A DNA stretch of 64,000 nt from Streptosporangiaceae bacterium (GTDB lineage Bacteria; Actinomycetota; Actinomycetes; Streptosporangiales; Streptosporangiaceae). The DNA lies in the NCBI GenBank assembly GCA_025964695.1, contig JAOPYK010000098.1:1-64000 (forward strand). The letters run 5' to 3'. The position numbers and the translations under genes are program-made. This document shows positions 51,554 to 59,520 of the stretch, in pieces (position 1 is the first letter of the stretch; every line of letters begins with the position of its first letter). The notes beneath the pieces are model-generated. The model was not told the origin of the DNA. It saw nothing but the letters and a program-made list of their open reading frames with translations, and searched no databases.

Positions 51554-51863
51554 TGGCTCACTCGCGCCCGCTCGGGCGCGGGGCGCCCTCCCGGGCTGCG
51601 TTCGCGGCTCGCTGGCGCGAGCGCTCCTGGAGTCGCTCCTTGCTTGCGCTGCTCGCGCGGGCGACGTCGCGCCCCCTTTCGCTCGCATGCTGATGGCTCA
51701 CTCGCGCCCGCTCGGGCGCGGGGCGCCCTCCCGGGCTGTGTTCGCGGCTCGCTGGCCCGAGCGCTCCTGGAGTCGCTCCTTGCTTGCGCTGCTCGCCGTC
51801 GCTCCTTCGTCGCTCGGCTGCGCTGCTCGCGCGGGCGACGTCGCGCCCCCTTTCGCTCGCATG
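51551..51863. repeat. Tandem duplication of a 140-bp structured repeat
   Basis: Unit 1 (51551-51690) and unit 2 (51691-51863) both start TGATGGCTCACTCGCGCCCG and end TTTCGCTCGCATG. They are nearly identical, except that unit 2 has a 34-bp insertion rich in CGCTC. Unit 1 overlaps the TGA of the aldehyde dehydrogenase gene. Each unit contains short hairpins (GCGCCCG-CT-CGGGCGC). Together they fill the 360-bp gap before the CoA-transferase genes; the ORF reading through them is not protein-like. Confidence 0.92.
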
Positions 51864-51916
51864 GCGGATGCGGGTGTGGGCGCGGGTGTGCCGGTAGTTC
51901 GGGCGGGGGGCTGGGC

Positions 51917-52819
51917 GTGAGCAAGGTGATGACTGCCGAGGAGGCGGTGCGCGGGTTCGTGCGGGCGGGGGCGGTAGTGGGGATGGGCGGGCAGAACATC
52001 AACCGCTGCCCGATGGCGCTGGTCCATGAAGTGGTCCGGCAGGGCATCGGCTCGCTCAAGGTCGTGGGATGCAACCTGTCGGTGCCGCTGGACATCCTGG
52101 TGGCAGCGGGGCTGGTCGCCCGCACCGAGCAGGGTTCGGGCAACCTGGAGCGTTACGGCACGCTGTTCGCCTGGCGGCGGGCGGCCGAAGCCGGTGAGAT
52201 CGAGGTTCGCGACCACAGCCATCTGGCGATGGCCACCCGGTTCGCCGCGGGGGCACTCGGGTTGCCGTTTCTGCCCACCCGCAGTCTTCTCGGCTCCGAC
52301 GTGCTGACGGGGCTGATCGGACACGGCCTCGCACGGCTCATCGTCGATCCCTTCGAGGGCCGCCCGGTCGTGCTGATGCGGGCGCTGACCCCCGACGTAT
52401 CGCTGATCCACGCGCACCGCGCCGACGCGGCCGGCAACGTCGTCATCGACGGCGTGACCAGTCACGAGGTCGACATGGTGCGCGCCTCCACGGCGACCAT
52501 CGTGTCGGTCGAGGAACTGGTCCCCGACGGTGTGCTGGCCGAAAGGCCGGAACAGGTCACGATCTCGGAGGCGTACGTCTCGGCGGTCGTCGTCCAGCCC
52601 TACGGCGCGTTCCCGACCTCCTCCTACCGGAGGTACGACTTCGCCGAGGCCGAGATCAGGGCCTACCAGGCCGTCGCCCGGCGAGGCGGCCCGGAGTTCG
52701 CCGGGTGGATCCGTACCCATGTACGAGAACCGAAGGGGTTCGACGACTACCTGGCTCTGCGGGATCCGGACGCCGTGCTCCGCGGCGCTCTGGGCGAGTC
52801 CATGAGGAGGTCTCTGTGA
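51917..52819 (+). CDS. CoA-transferase subunit A (glutaconate/acyl CoA-transferase family)
   Basis: 300 aa from the GTG at 51917 (VSKVMTAEEAVRGFVRAG). Class I CoA-transferase alpha subunit: GAVVGMGGQNINRCPMALVHEVVRQGIGSLKVVGCNLS, then a GctA-like region LPFLPTRSLLGSDVL and SLIHAHRADAAGNVVIDG. Class I enzymes move CoA from a donor thioester (acetyl- or succinyl-CoA) to a carboxylate. The long N-terminal track extension is the upstream repeat. Its stop overlaps the beta-subunit start (GTGA), so it is coupled to it. Confidence 0.88.
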   Translation: MSKVMTAEEAVRGFVRAGAVVGMGGQNINRCPMALVHEVVRQGIGSLKVVGCNLSVPLDILVAAGLVARTEQGSGNLERYGTLFAWRRAAEAGEIEVRDHSHLAMATRFAAGALGLPFLPTRSLLGSDVLTGLIGHGLARLIVDPFEGRPVVLMRALTPDVSLIHAHRADAAGNVVIDGVTSHEVDMVRASTATIVSVEELVPDGVLAERPEQVTISEAYVSAVVVQPYGAFPTSSYRRYDFAEAEIRAYQAVARRGGPEFAGWIRTHVREPKGFDDYLALRDPDAVLRGALGESMRRSL

Positions 52820-53568
52820 GGGCGTTGCCGAGGGAGATCCTCGTCCTGGAGGGGGCCCGGCAGATCCGCGACGGAGATGTCGTGATCGTCGGTACCGGGC
52901 TGCCACTGCTCGCCGCCACTCTCGCGCAGCGTACCCACGCTCCGAACGCCAAGCTGGTCATCGAGTCCGGGGTGGTGTTCCCGAAGGTCGTGCCGACCCC
53001 GGTGTCGGTGGTGGACCCCCGGCTCATGGCCGGGGCGTCGCGGCACGGGTCGCTGTTCGAGGCGCTCGGCGGCATGGTGCAGCGCGGCCTGGTGCACACC
53101 GGGTTCCTCGGCGGGGCCCAGATCGACGAGTACGCCAATCTCAACTCGACCTGGGTGGCGGGCAAACGGCTGCCCGGCAGTGGCGGTGCCAACGACATCG
53201 CCAGCCACTGCCGCAAGGTCGTCGTGCTCACCGATCACGAGAGGCGCCGCTTCCCGGCGCGGTGCGACTACGTCACCAGCCCCGGCTTCCTCGGCGGGCC
53301 GGGCGGCCGGACGGCGGCGGGGCTGGGCGCGCTGGACGTCAAGGTCATCACGGACCTGTGCGTCATGGAGGCGTCCGACTCGCCGCTGCGGGTCACCGCC
53401 CTGATGCCGGGCGCCTCCCTGGACGACGTGCTCCGTAACACGGGCTTCACCCCGCAGGTCGCCGCCTCGCCGGGCAGCGTACGGCCGCCGTCCGACGACG
53501 AGTTGGCTCTGCTCCGCGGGGAGCTGGACCCCGACCACGTGTACTTCCCCGAACACCACTCTTCGTGA
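52816..53568 (+). CDS. CoA-transferase subunit B (catalytic beta subunit)
   Basis: 250 aa from the GTG at 52816, with GAGGAGG upstream inside the alpha gene. DGDVVIVGTGLPLLAATLAQRTHAPNAKLVIESGVVFP carries the ESG motif in which class I beta subunits hold the catalytic Glu. GGMVQRGLVHTGFLGGAQIDEYANLNSTWV and GSGGANDIASHCRKVVVLTDHERRRFPARCDYVTSPG are conserved CoA-transferase blocks. Partner of the preceding subunit. The acid substrate may be the product of the adjacent aldehyde dehydrogenase (inference). Confidence 0.88.
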   Translation: MRALPREILVLEGARQIRDGDVVIVGTGLPLLAATLAQRTHAPNAKLVIESGVVFPKVVPTPVSVVDPRLMAGASRHGSLFEALGGMVQRGLVHTGFLGGAQIDEYANLNSTWVAGKRLPGSGGANDIASHCRKVVVLTDHERRRFPARCDYVTSPGFLGGPGGRTAAGLGALDVKVITDLCVMEASDSPLRVTALMPGASLDDVLRNTGFTPQVAASPGSVRPPSDDELALLRGELDPDHVYFPEHHSS

Positions 53569-53625
53569 TCACGGGGTGCGCCGGCGGATCACGAAGATGG
53601 ATCACGAGAATGGAGAGGCACTGTT

Positions 53626-54441
53626 GTGAGTGACCAGAAGCCGTTCGCCTGGGAGACTGGGATCGCCTGGAAGAACAGGGACCACATCGTCGTCCGCGGC
53701 TACGACGTCAACGAACTGACCGGCAACATCTCGTTCGCCCAGCACTTCCACCTGGTCATGCGGGGTGAGCTACCGACGCCCGAGGTCGGGGCGATGACCG
53801 ACGCGATCATGGTGAACATGGCCGAGCACGCCATGTCCCCGTCCTCGGCGACCGTCCGGTTCGCCACCTCCGGCGGCGCCGACCTCAACGCGGCCGTCGC
53901 CGCGGGTGTCGCCTCCATCGGCCGGCTGCACGGCACCGCCGACCGTCCCGCGGAGATGTTCCTGAGCGTCGCCGCCCGGGCCGGACAGGACGGGCTCTCC
54001 GATGAGGAGGCCGCGGTCATGACCGTCGCGGAGATGCGCGAGCGCCGGGAGCGGATGCCCGGATACCACCACGCCCAGCACATCCGTGACCCGCGTACGG
54101 CCCGCTTGCTCGAACTCTCCGACTCGCTCGGGGTCTCGGGAAGGTACGTCGCCGTCGCCCGGGCCATGGAGGACGCCACCGAGAACGTCTTCGGCCGCCG
54201 GGTGTGGCTCAACGGGCCGGGGGCGATGGGCTGTGTCGGCCTGGACATGGGCTACGAGCCGTTGCAGCTCAAAGCCATGTTCATCGTCTGCCGCTCGCTG
54301 TCGTTGTGCGCGCACTCCATCGAGGAGGTCACCAGGGAGAAGGGCTGGCGAGCCTCCGAGAACTCCGACATGGTGCAGCCGCTCGCACTGCGGATGCAGG
54401 GCCCCGACCACTACGACGGTCCCGCGGACCGTACGCTCTGA
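53626..54441 (+). CDS. Citryl-CoA lyase-like protein (citrate synthase superfamily)
   Basis: 271 aa, GTG start, GGAGAGG upstream. Truncated citrate-synthase fold: ISFAQHFHLVMRGELPTPEVG, MSPSSATVRFATSGGADLNAAVAAGVASIGRLHGTADRPAEMF (active-site His in RLHGTAD), PGYHHAQHIRDPRTARLLEL with the second His region, and AVARAMEDATENVFGRR. Members lacking the full-length synthase domain cleave citryl-CoA or related 3-hydroxy-3-carboxyacyl-CoAs to acetyl-CoA plus a keto acid. Linked to the CoA-transferase genes, giving a two-step activate-and-cleave route. Its 3' end overlaps the opposing gene by 31 bp. Confidence 0.85.
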   Translation: MSDQKPFAWETGIAWKNRDHIVVRGYDVNELTGNISFAQHFHLVMRGELPTPEVGAMTDAIMVNMAEHAMSPSSATVRFATSGGADLNAAVAAGVASIGRLHGTADRPAEMFLSVAARAGQDGLSDEEAAVMTVAEMRERRERMPGYHHAQHIRDPRTARLLELSDSLGVSGRYVAVARAMEDATENVFGRRVWLNGPGAMGCVGLDMGYEPLQLKAMFIVCRSLSLCAHSIEEVTREKGWRASENSDMVQPLALRMQGPDHYDGPADRTL

Positions 54442-56534
54442 ACCTGTGGCGCGGAGAACGCCCCGTCCATGAAAACCGGGTGGGCTCCGGGAGCGGCGGT
54501 CCGTGACTGAAGTGCGTGCGCGCAGACGGCCAGGGTGATGGGCACGGTGACGGTGAGCCCCAGCGCCAGGATCGACACGCCGGAGTCGTTCACCACCGTG
54601 CCCAGAAGCGCAGTGACCAGTGCGCCTGCCAGGCCGGCCCGCAGCAACGGGACCTGCTGGAAGGCCAGCCGCAGCGGAGCCCGTGGGTTCCAGGGCTGCG
54701 CGAGCACGACGACCAGGAACAGGAGCGCGGCGACCGCCACAGGGGTGAGTTCCGGATTTCCGAAGCTGTTCAGCATCGCCGTCGCCTTCCGGCCGACTAC
54801 GGGCATGCCCCGGCCGGCGAGGAGGTCGCCGAAGAACCGGCCGAGGTGTGACTGCTGGTCCGGCGGGCGCAGATGGTCCAGGAAGGCGACCCCGAGCACG
54901 ATGGTCCCGGCGGCGGTTCCCAGCAGGCCCAGCTTGATCACTGAGACCCGGCGCCCGGCGACGAGCAGGATGGTCACCGCCAGCCCCGGGATGAACGCGA
55001 TCATGCCGCCGAAATCGCTGCCCCAGCCGGTCCAGCCGTCCAGCGCCGCGGCGACCAACGAGATCGTCACCACCGAGACCAGCCCGGTGCGGGGAAGGCC
55101 GTTCGCGCGCAGCCAGTGGACCAGTCCGCAGGCCGCGAGCAGGGTCGAGGTGGTGAGGACGGCGAACGCGATGTTGCCCATCCCGTAGTAGCGGAAACCG
55201 CCGATGGGGGAGTAGCCCATGAAGCTGTTGACCTGGAGCGTGCATCCGGTGAGCTGGTCGGCGGCCAGGACGACCGCGGAGACGGCCGCGACGACCGGGC
55301 CGGGTCCGAGGGGATGGCGGCGCCAGGGGCCGCTGAGGGCGATGACGACCAGCAGCAGATCGAAGGCGGCGATGCCGGCGAACACGGTCCGGGCGGGATG
55401 CGCGGCCGTCGGCCACGGCAGCAGATTGACCAGGAAGACCGAAACGGGGAAGGCCGCCGCCGCGAGCGCCACCGGCTTGATCAAAAGCAGGAACCGGCCG
55501 CGCCGCCACAGCGCCGCCATGGCCAGCGCGTACACCAGCAGCTGGCTGATCATGAACCAGTGGTAGAAGTCATGGCCCACCGGGCGCAGTACCTCGGGTG
55601 CGCGCGCCTGCCCGACCAGATGCCGGATCGCGGCGGCGGGGCCGGGCCTGTGGGCTCCGGTTCGCCAGGGCGTGCCCACCAGCCCGTCCGGGGCGGGGAT
55701 GCCCATCGTGGCCAGGATGGTCGCCGTGACGTCCGGCAGGATCACCAGATCGGACCGGCGGGTGGAGTCCGAACCCAGGTACCGCCCGGCGGTGCCGTCA
55801 CCCGCGGCGAGGGCCACCCGCAACCGGGCGTACCTGCGCTCGTCGCCGACCCCGGCGACCAGGATGGTGGTGCCGGCGGGGATCCGCGCCAGGATGGATC
55901 CGACGGTGGTGTCGATCTGGCGTACGACCTCGGCCCGCCGCGTACCCCGTACCGTGGCGAGGTCGTCGAGGGCGGCGATGGTCACCGGGCAGCGCGAGAA
56001 GAGCCCGCGCTGGGGGGAGTCCGCCGTCGCGCTGTAGTAATCGACCCGGCCCGCGGCGTCCGCGGCGGCGAGGGCGGCGTTCGGTCCCACCGCGGTGACG
56101 CACCGGCCGGCCCGGTGCAGCGTGTCGCCCAGCAGGCCCAGCTGGGATGGGAACCCCAGGTCGGTGTTGTACCGGCGGATCGAGGGGAAGTCCGCGACCA
56201 CCACGCCGCGGCCGCTCGGCGTGAGCTGAGGCGGGCGCCCGCACAGCGGTCCGGTGGCGGCGCGGGCGCCGGAGGAGATCGTCACCCAGCCGTCGGCCGG
56301 GCAGGTGAAGCGGCCGATGGTGCGGGCCGACATGCCGCCCGTCGCGCTCCGGTCGACGAGACCGAGCAGATGCGGGGATCGATCCTGCCTGACATCGGCC
56401 CAGCGCAGGCCGGGTATCCCGATCAGCACCACGCCGCGGGCGGTGCCCGCCTCCGTACGAGCACTGGCGGGAGTGCCCAGCCAGGAGAGAACCGCTGAGC
56501 TCACGATCAACAGCGCCGCCGCGCGTTTCGACAT
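54411..56534 (-). CDS. Large polytopic membrane protein with N-terminal alkaline-phosphatase-like domain
   Basis: 707 aa. A signal-like segment (AAALLIVSSAVLSWLGTPASA) is followed by an extracytoplasmic domain of about 280 residues resembling the ALP superfamily: GVVLIGIPGLRWADVRQDRSPHLLGLV, FTCPADGWVTISSGARA (nucleophile region) and RRSDLVILPDVTATILATMGIPAP. About ten hydrophobic segments then follow (from FYHWFMISQLLVYALAMAALW to ILALGLTVTVPITLAVCAHAL). A conserved actinobacterial membrane family of unknown role. Start ATG 56534. Confidence 0.75.
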   Translation of the reverse strand: MSKRAAALLIVSSAVLSWLGTPASARTEAGTARGVVLIGIPGLRWADVRQDRSPHLLGLVDRSATGGMSARTIGRFTCPADGWVTISSGARAATGPLCGRPPQLTPSGRGVVVADFPSIRRYNTDLGFPSQLGLLGDTLHRAGRCVTAVGPNAALAAADAAGRVDYYSATADSPQRGLFSRCPVTIAALDDLATVRGTRRAEVVRQIDTTVGSILARIPAGTTILVAGVGDERRYARLRVALAAGDGTAGRYLGSDSTRRSDLVILPDVTATILATMGIPAPDGLVGTPWRTGAHRPGPAAAIRHLVGQARAPEVLRPVGHDFYHWFMISQLLVYALAMAALWRRGRFLLLIKPVALAAAAFPVSVFLVNLLPWPTAAHPARTVFAGIAAFDLLLVVIALSGPWRRHPLGPGPVVAAVSAVVLAADQLTGCTLQVNSFMGYSPIGGFRYYGMGNIAFAVLTTSTLLAACGLVHWLRANGLPRTGLVSVVTISLVAAALDGWTGWGSDFGGMIAFIPGLAVTILLVAGRRVSVIKLGLLGTAAGTIVLGVAFLDHLRPPDQQSHLGRFFGDLLAGRGMPVVGRKATAMLNSFGNPELTPVAVAALLFLVVVLAQPWNPRAPLRLAFQQVPLLRAGLAGALVTALLGTVVNDSGVSILALGLTVTVPITLAVCAHALQSRTAAPGAHPVFMDGAFSAPQVQSVRSAGPS

Positions 56535-56620
56535 CCAGGGCCCCCGGCCTCAACCTGTCACATGTCCATGATCCAAAGGATCTTGCCACAGGATCGGGTG
56601 AAGTGATCCCCAATAGTTCT

Positions 56621-57085
56621 TCATCTCTGTTTCCGCATCAATTCGTCGAGGGCGTCGAGGGCGTCGAGCAGATGCGGTGGTTCTATATCGTCCAGCCCCG
56701 AGATCTCCTCGGTGGTGAACCAGCCATTGCCGACGTAGCTCTCGTTCTCCTCGGCGGTGAAGGCGGTGGGGGCCGCGGCCACGGTTCCCTGGAAGCGGGC
56801 CAGATAGAACGGTTCCACTTTGCTGTAGTGCACGCCGTACCAGCGAAAGTCCCGGTCGACCGGCACCGACACGTCCAGCACGGCGTCGCCGGGCAGTCCT
56901 GTCTCTTCGTGCAGTTCGCGCCGGGCGGCCGCCAGTGGGCTCTCGCCCGGGTCGAGCCCGCCGCCGGGGGGCTCCCAGTAGCTCCGCTCGCTCACGGGGT
57001 CTCGCCACCTCAGCAGCAGTATGCGGCCGGCTCCGTCCACACAGACGATCCGTACCGCCGGCCGATCCTGCGGTGCCTGGAACAT
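56621..57085 (-). CDS. NUDIX hydrolase
   Basis: 154 aa. The Nudix box GGGLDPGESPLAAARRELHEETGL matches GX5EX7REUXEEXGU exactly. RIVCVDGAGRILLLRWRDPVSERSYWEPPGG is the preceding strand. Such proteins hydrolyse nucleoside-diphosphate-linked compounds; specificity is not predictable here. The tail has an Asp/Leu-rich repeat (LLDALDALDELMRKQ). It is divergent from the aminotransferase remnant with a 164-bp gap. Confidence 0.9.
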   Translation of the reverse strand: MFQAPQDRPAVRIVCVDGAGRILLLRWRDPVSERSYWEPPGGGLDPGESPLAAARRELHEETGLPGDAVLDVSVPVDRDFRWYGVHYSKVEPFYLARFQGTVAAAPTAFTAEENESYVGNGWFTTEEISGLDDIEPPHLLDALDALDELMRKQR

Positions 57086-57236
57086 CCTTTTCTCCTCACG
57101 TCTGAATTAACACCGAAATAACATTCCGGGAATTTTGCCGACGGCCCATGGCGCTCCTCGCGAACTCGCCCGGCCGAACCGCGAGGGCTATGACCTGTAT
57201 GCGGAAACTCCCATATCGCTCACGGGCGGGCGTCAC

Positions 57237-57242
57237 TAGCGT
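57237..57242 (+). promoter_or_regulatory. TAGCGT -10 box before the PhnW-like gene
   Basis: TAGCGT ends 7 nt before the GTG at 57250. No ribosome-binding site is present, so a leaderless transcript is likely if the gene is still expressed. Confidence 0.4.
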
Positions 57243-57249
57243 CGCATTC

Positions 57250-58339
57250 GTGGACGACGCACTCATCCTCTTGAACCCCGGGCCCGCTGGTACGTCGCAG
57301 CGGGTCAAGGACGCGCTGACGCGCGGGGACCTCTGCCATCGCGAACCAGAGTTCGGCGAGTTGCTGGCCGGGCTGCGCGCCGACCTGGCGCGTGCCCTCA
57401 ACCTCCCCGATCACGAAGCACTGCTGATCACCGGCTCCGGGACCTCCGCCATGGAGATGGCGGTCATCAGCTCGGTCCGGGCGGACAGGGCCGTCCTGGT
57501 GGTCAACAACGGCGTCTACGGCGAGCGGCTGCTGAAGATCGCCAAAGCCAACGGCATCACCGCCTACGAGGTCAAGCCCGATGGCGACGACCTGACCCGG
57601 TGGACCACCCCGATCGATCCCGCCGCCGTCGCGGAGGCGTTGCGCGGTCATCCGGACGTGGACGCGGTCGCCTGTGTCCATCACGAGACCACCACCGGGT
57701 TGATCAACCCGGTCAGGGAGATCGGCGCCCTGGTGGCGGAGACGGACGCCCTCTTCGTCATCGACGCGATCAGCGCCACCGGCAACGAGGACCAGGACCT
57801 CGCCGAGGTGCGGGCGGACATCGTCTGCGGTACGGCCAACAAGGGCCTGCACGGCCAGCCGGGCATCTCGTTCATCCTCTGCTCGCCCAAGGGCGTCTCG
57901 CGGCTCGAGGAGGTGCCCGCACGAAGCCTCTATCTCAACGCGGCGGACCTACCTCCAGGGGCAGCGCAAGGGCGATGTGCCCTTCACCCCGGCGGTTCAG
58001 GTCTGCTACGCGCTCGACGAGGCGCTGCAGGAGTACTTCGAGCAGGGCGGCTTCGCGGGCCGGACCAGGCTCTACCGCGAGCGCGCAGCCCTGGTACGGG
58101 GCGCCTTCGCCCGCCTGGGGCTCGAGATCCTGGTCGAACCGGACCTTCGATCCAATTCGGTGACGATGATTCACCTTCCGGACGCCGTGTCGTATGACAA
58201 GCTCCACGACGAGCTCAAGTCGCGGGGGTATGTCATATATGCCGGTCAAGGGCACCTTTCCTGGCGGTTCTTCAGAATCTGCACGATGGGCGACATCCCC
58301 TGGCACCGGCTCCAGGCATTGGAACCTGCCCTGCTGTAG
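57250..58339 (+). pseudogene. Frameshifted class V aminotransferase (2-aminoethylphosphonate/alanine-glyoxylate type)
   Basis: Frame 1 (57250 to about 57946) encodes ILLNPGPAGTSQRVKDALTRGDLCHREPEF, ITGSGTSAMEMAVISSVRADRAVLVVNNGVYGERL, HHETTTGLINPVREIG, FVIDAISATGNEDQDL and CGTANKGLHGQPGISFIL with the PLP Lys. The frame then runs into noise. The correct continuation YLQGQRKGDVPFTPAVQVCYALDEALQ...FFRICTMGDI is in the next frame (ORF 57977-58339). One extra G in GCGGCGG near 57946 explains it. The sequence resembles PhnW. Either a true pseudogene or a sequencing error; otherwise the product would be intact. Confidence 0.85.
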
Positions 58340-58348
58340 TCGATCAGT

Positions 58349-58371
58349 GCCGCCCGGGCGTGACGGGCGGC
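58349..58371 (+). terminator. Hairpin after the PhnW-like gene
   Basis: GCCGCCCG pairs with CGGGCGGC across a 7-nt loop, 10 nt after the stop codon. It is GC-rich without a T tract, as is usual for actinobacterial terminators. Confidence 0.6.
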
Positions 58372-58413
58372 TCCGATGAGCCGTGAGCGGGGCCAAGCGA
58401 AGGAGAACTGAGC

Positions 58414-59358
58414 GTGCAGCTCAACCTGTACCGGTTGTGGATCTTCATGACGGTGGTCGAGGAGGGAGGCTTCTCCGCCGCCGCGAACAAGCTCTATCTC
58501 AGCCAGCCCTCGGTCTCGAACCAGGTCCGGCAGCTGGAGCAGGCGCTGCGCACGACCTTGATCGACCGGTCGGGTGCCCGGATCCGGTTGACCCCTGAAG
58601 GGGAGGTGCTACTGGAGTACGCCAAGCGGGTGTTCCTGCTGGCGGACGAGGCGGTCGCGGCTATCCGCCAGGTCTCGGGACTGCAGAGCGGCACGCTGGT
58701 GGCCGGCGGGTCCACCACCGTCGGGACCTACCTGTTGCCGCCCATGCTGGCGGCCTTCCAGGCCGAGCACCCTGGCATCGACGTCGGCATCTTCGTCGGC
58801 AACGCCGAGCAGGTGGAGCGGCGCCTGGTGGACGGCGAGGTCGGGGTGGCGGTCCTCGCCGGCCTGCCGAAGGCGCCGCAGCTGGTCAGCGAGCCGATCC
58901 TGCAAGACCGGATCGTGCTGATCACCCCGCCGGATCATCCGCTCGTCGGTTCCGGCTGGGTCGAGCCGGAGCGGCTGGCGGGAGAACGGTTCCTGCTGCG
59001 TGAACCCGGTTCCTCCACCCGCGCAGTACAGGAGGAGGCGCTCGCCGCCTGGGGGCTCGACGAGGCCCAGACCGCCGAGATCTACGGTCCGGAGACGATC
59101 AAACAGTCGGTCGCCGCCGGGCTCGGCATCTCACTGGTCTCCGAGCACTGCGTGGAGAGCGAGCTGGCGTTGCGCCGGCTGGCCGTCATCGATGTGACGA
59201 TGGCCCCCGAGCCGCGGCCCATCGTCTTCGCGCACCGCCGGGACCGGCTGCTCGGCCCGGCGGAGGAGGAGTTCATCAAGCTGCTCCGCGACGTGCACAC
59301 CTGGCCCGCGCATCGTCCGTTGCGCGCCGTCCCCGGTGGCCGGACCGAAGCCCGCTGA
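58414..59358 (+). CDS. LysR-family transcriptional regulator
   Basis: 314 aa, GTG start with AAGGAGAA upstream. The winged HTH is LYRLWIFMTVVEEGGFSAAANKLYLSQPSVSNQVRQLEQAL, followed by a linker helix (LLEYAKRVFLLADEAVAAIRQ) and a periplasmic-binding-like effector domain (LVAGGSTTVGTYLLPPMLAAFQAEHPGIDV). The CysB/CbbR-like effector fold binds a small molecule. It sits right after the PhnW-like gene on the same strand, unlike the usual divergent arrangement. Target unknown; nearby catabolic genes are candidates. Confidence 0.92.
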   Translation: MQLNLYRLWIFMTVVEEGGFSAAANKLYLSQPSVSNQVRQLEQALRTTLIDRSGARIRLTPEGEVLLEYAKRVFLLADEAVAAIRQVSGLQSGTLVAGGSTTVGTYLLPPMLAAFQAEHPGIDVGIFVGNAEQVERRLVDGEVGVAVLAGLPKAPQLVSEPILQDRIVLITPPDHPLVGSGWVEPERLAGERFLLREPGSSTRAVQEEALAAWGLDEAQTAEIYGPETIKQSVAAGLGISLVSEHCVESELALRRLAVIDVTMAPEPRPIVFAHRRDRLLGPAEEEFIKLLRDVHTWPAHRPLRAVPGGRTEAR

Positions 59359-59520
59359 CCCGGCCGGCGCTGCGTACTCGTCCGTGACCAGCCGTGGCCA
59401 CCCCGGCGTACGGCATAGACTCGGGTTGCTCACGCTGAGTGATCCGATCCGTACGATCAGGGCGGTGAGCCGCAGGTGCCGAGGGTTGGGACCTGACCGA
59501 ACCACGAGCGAGACGAGCGG

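Noticed and set aside
51644-51916. N-terminal extension of CoA-transferase subunit A
   Set aside because: The extension is the duplicated non-coding repeat read in one frame; the family N-terminus begins at the GTG at 51917.
59359-59520. Riboswitch (ZTP, glycine or THF type) upstream of purU
   Set aside because: I looked for the conserved cores of these classes and found only a weak CAGGT/ACCTG stem; not enough to call.
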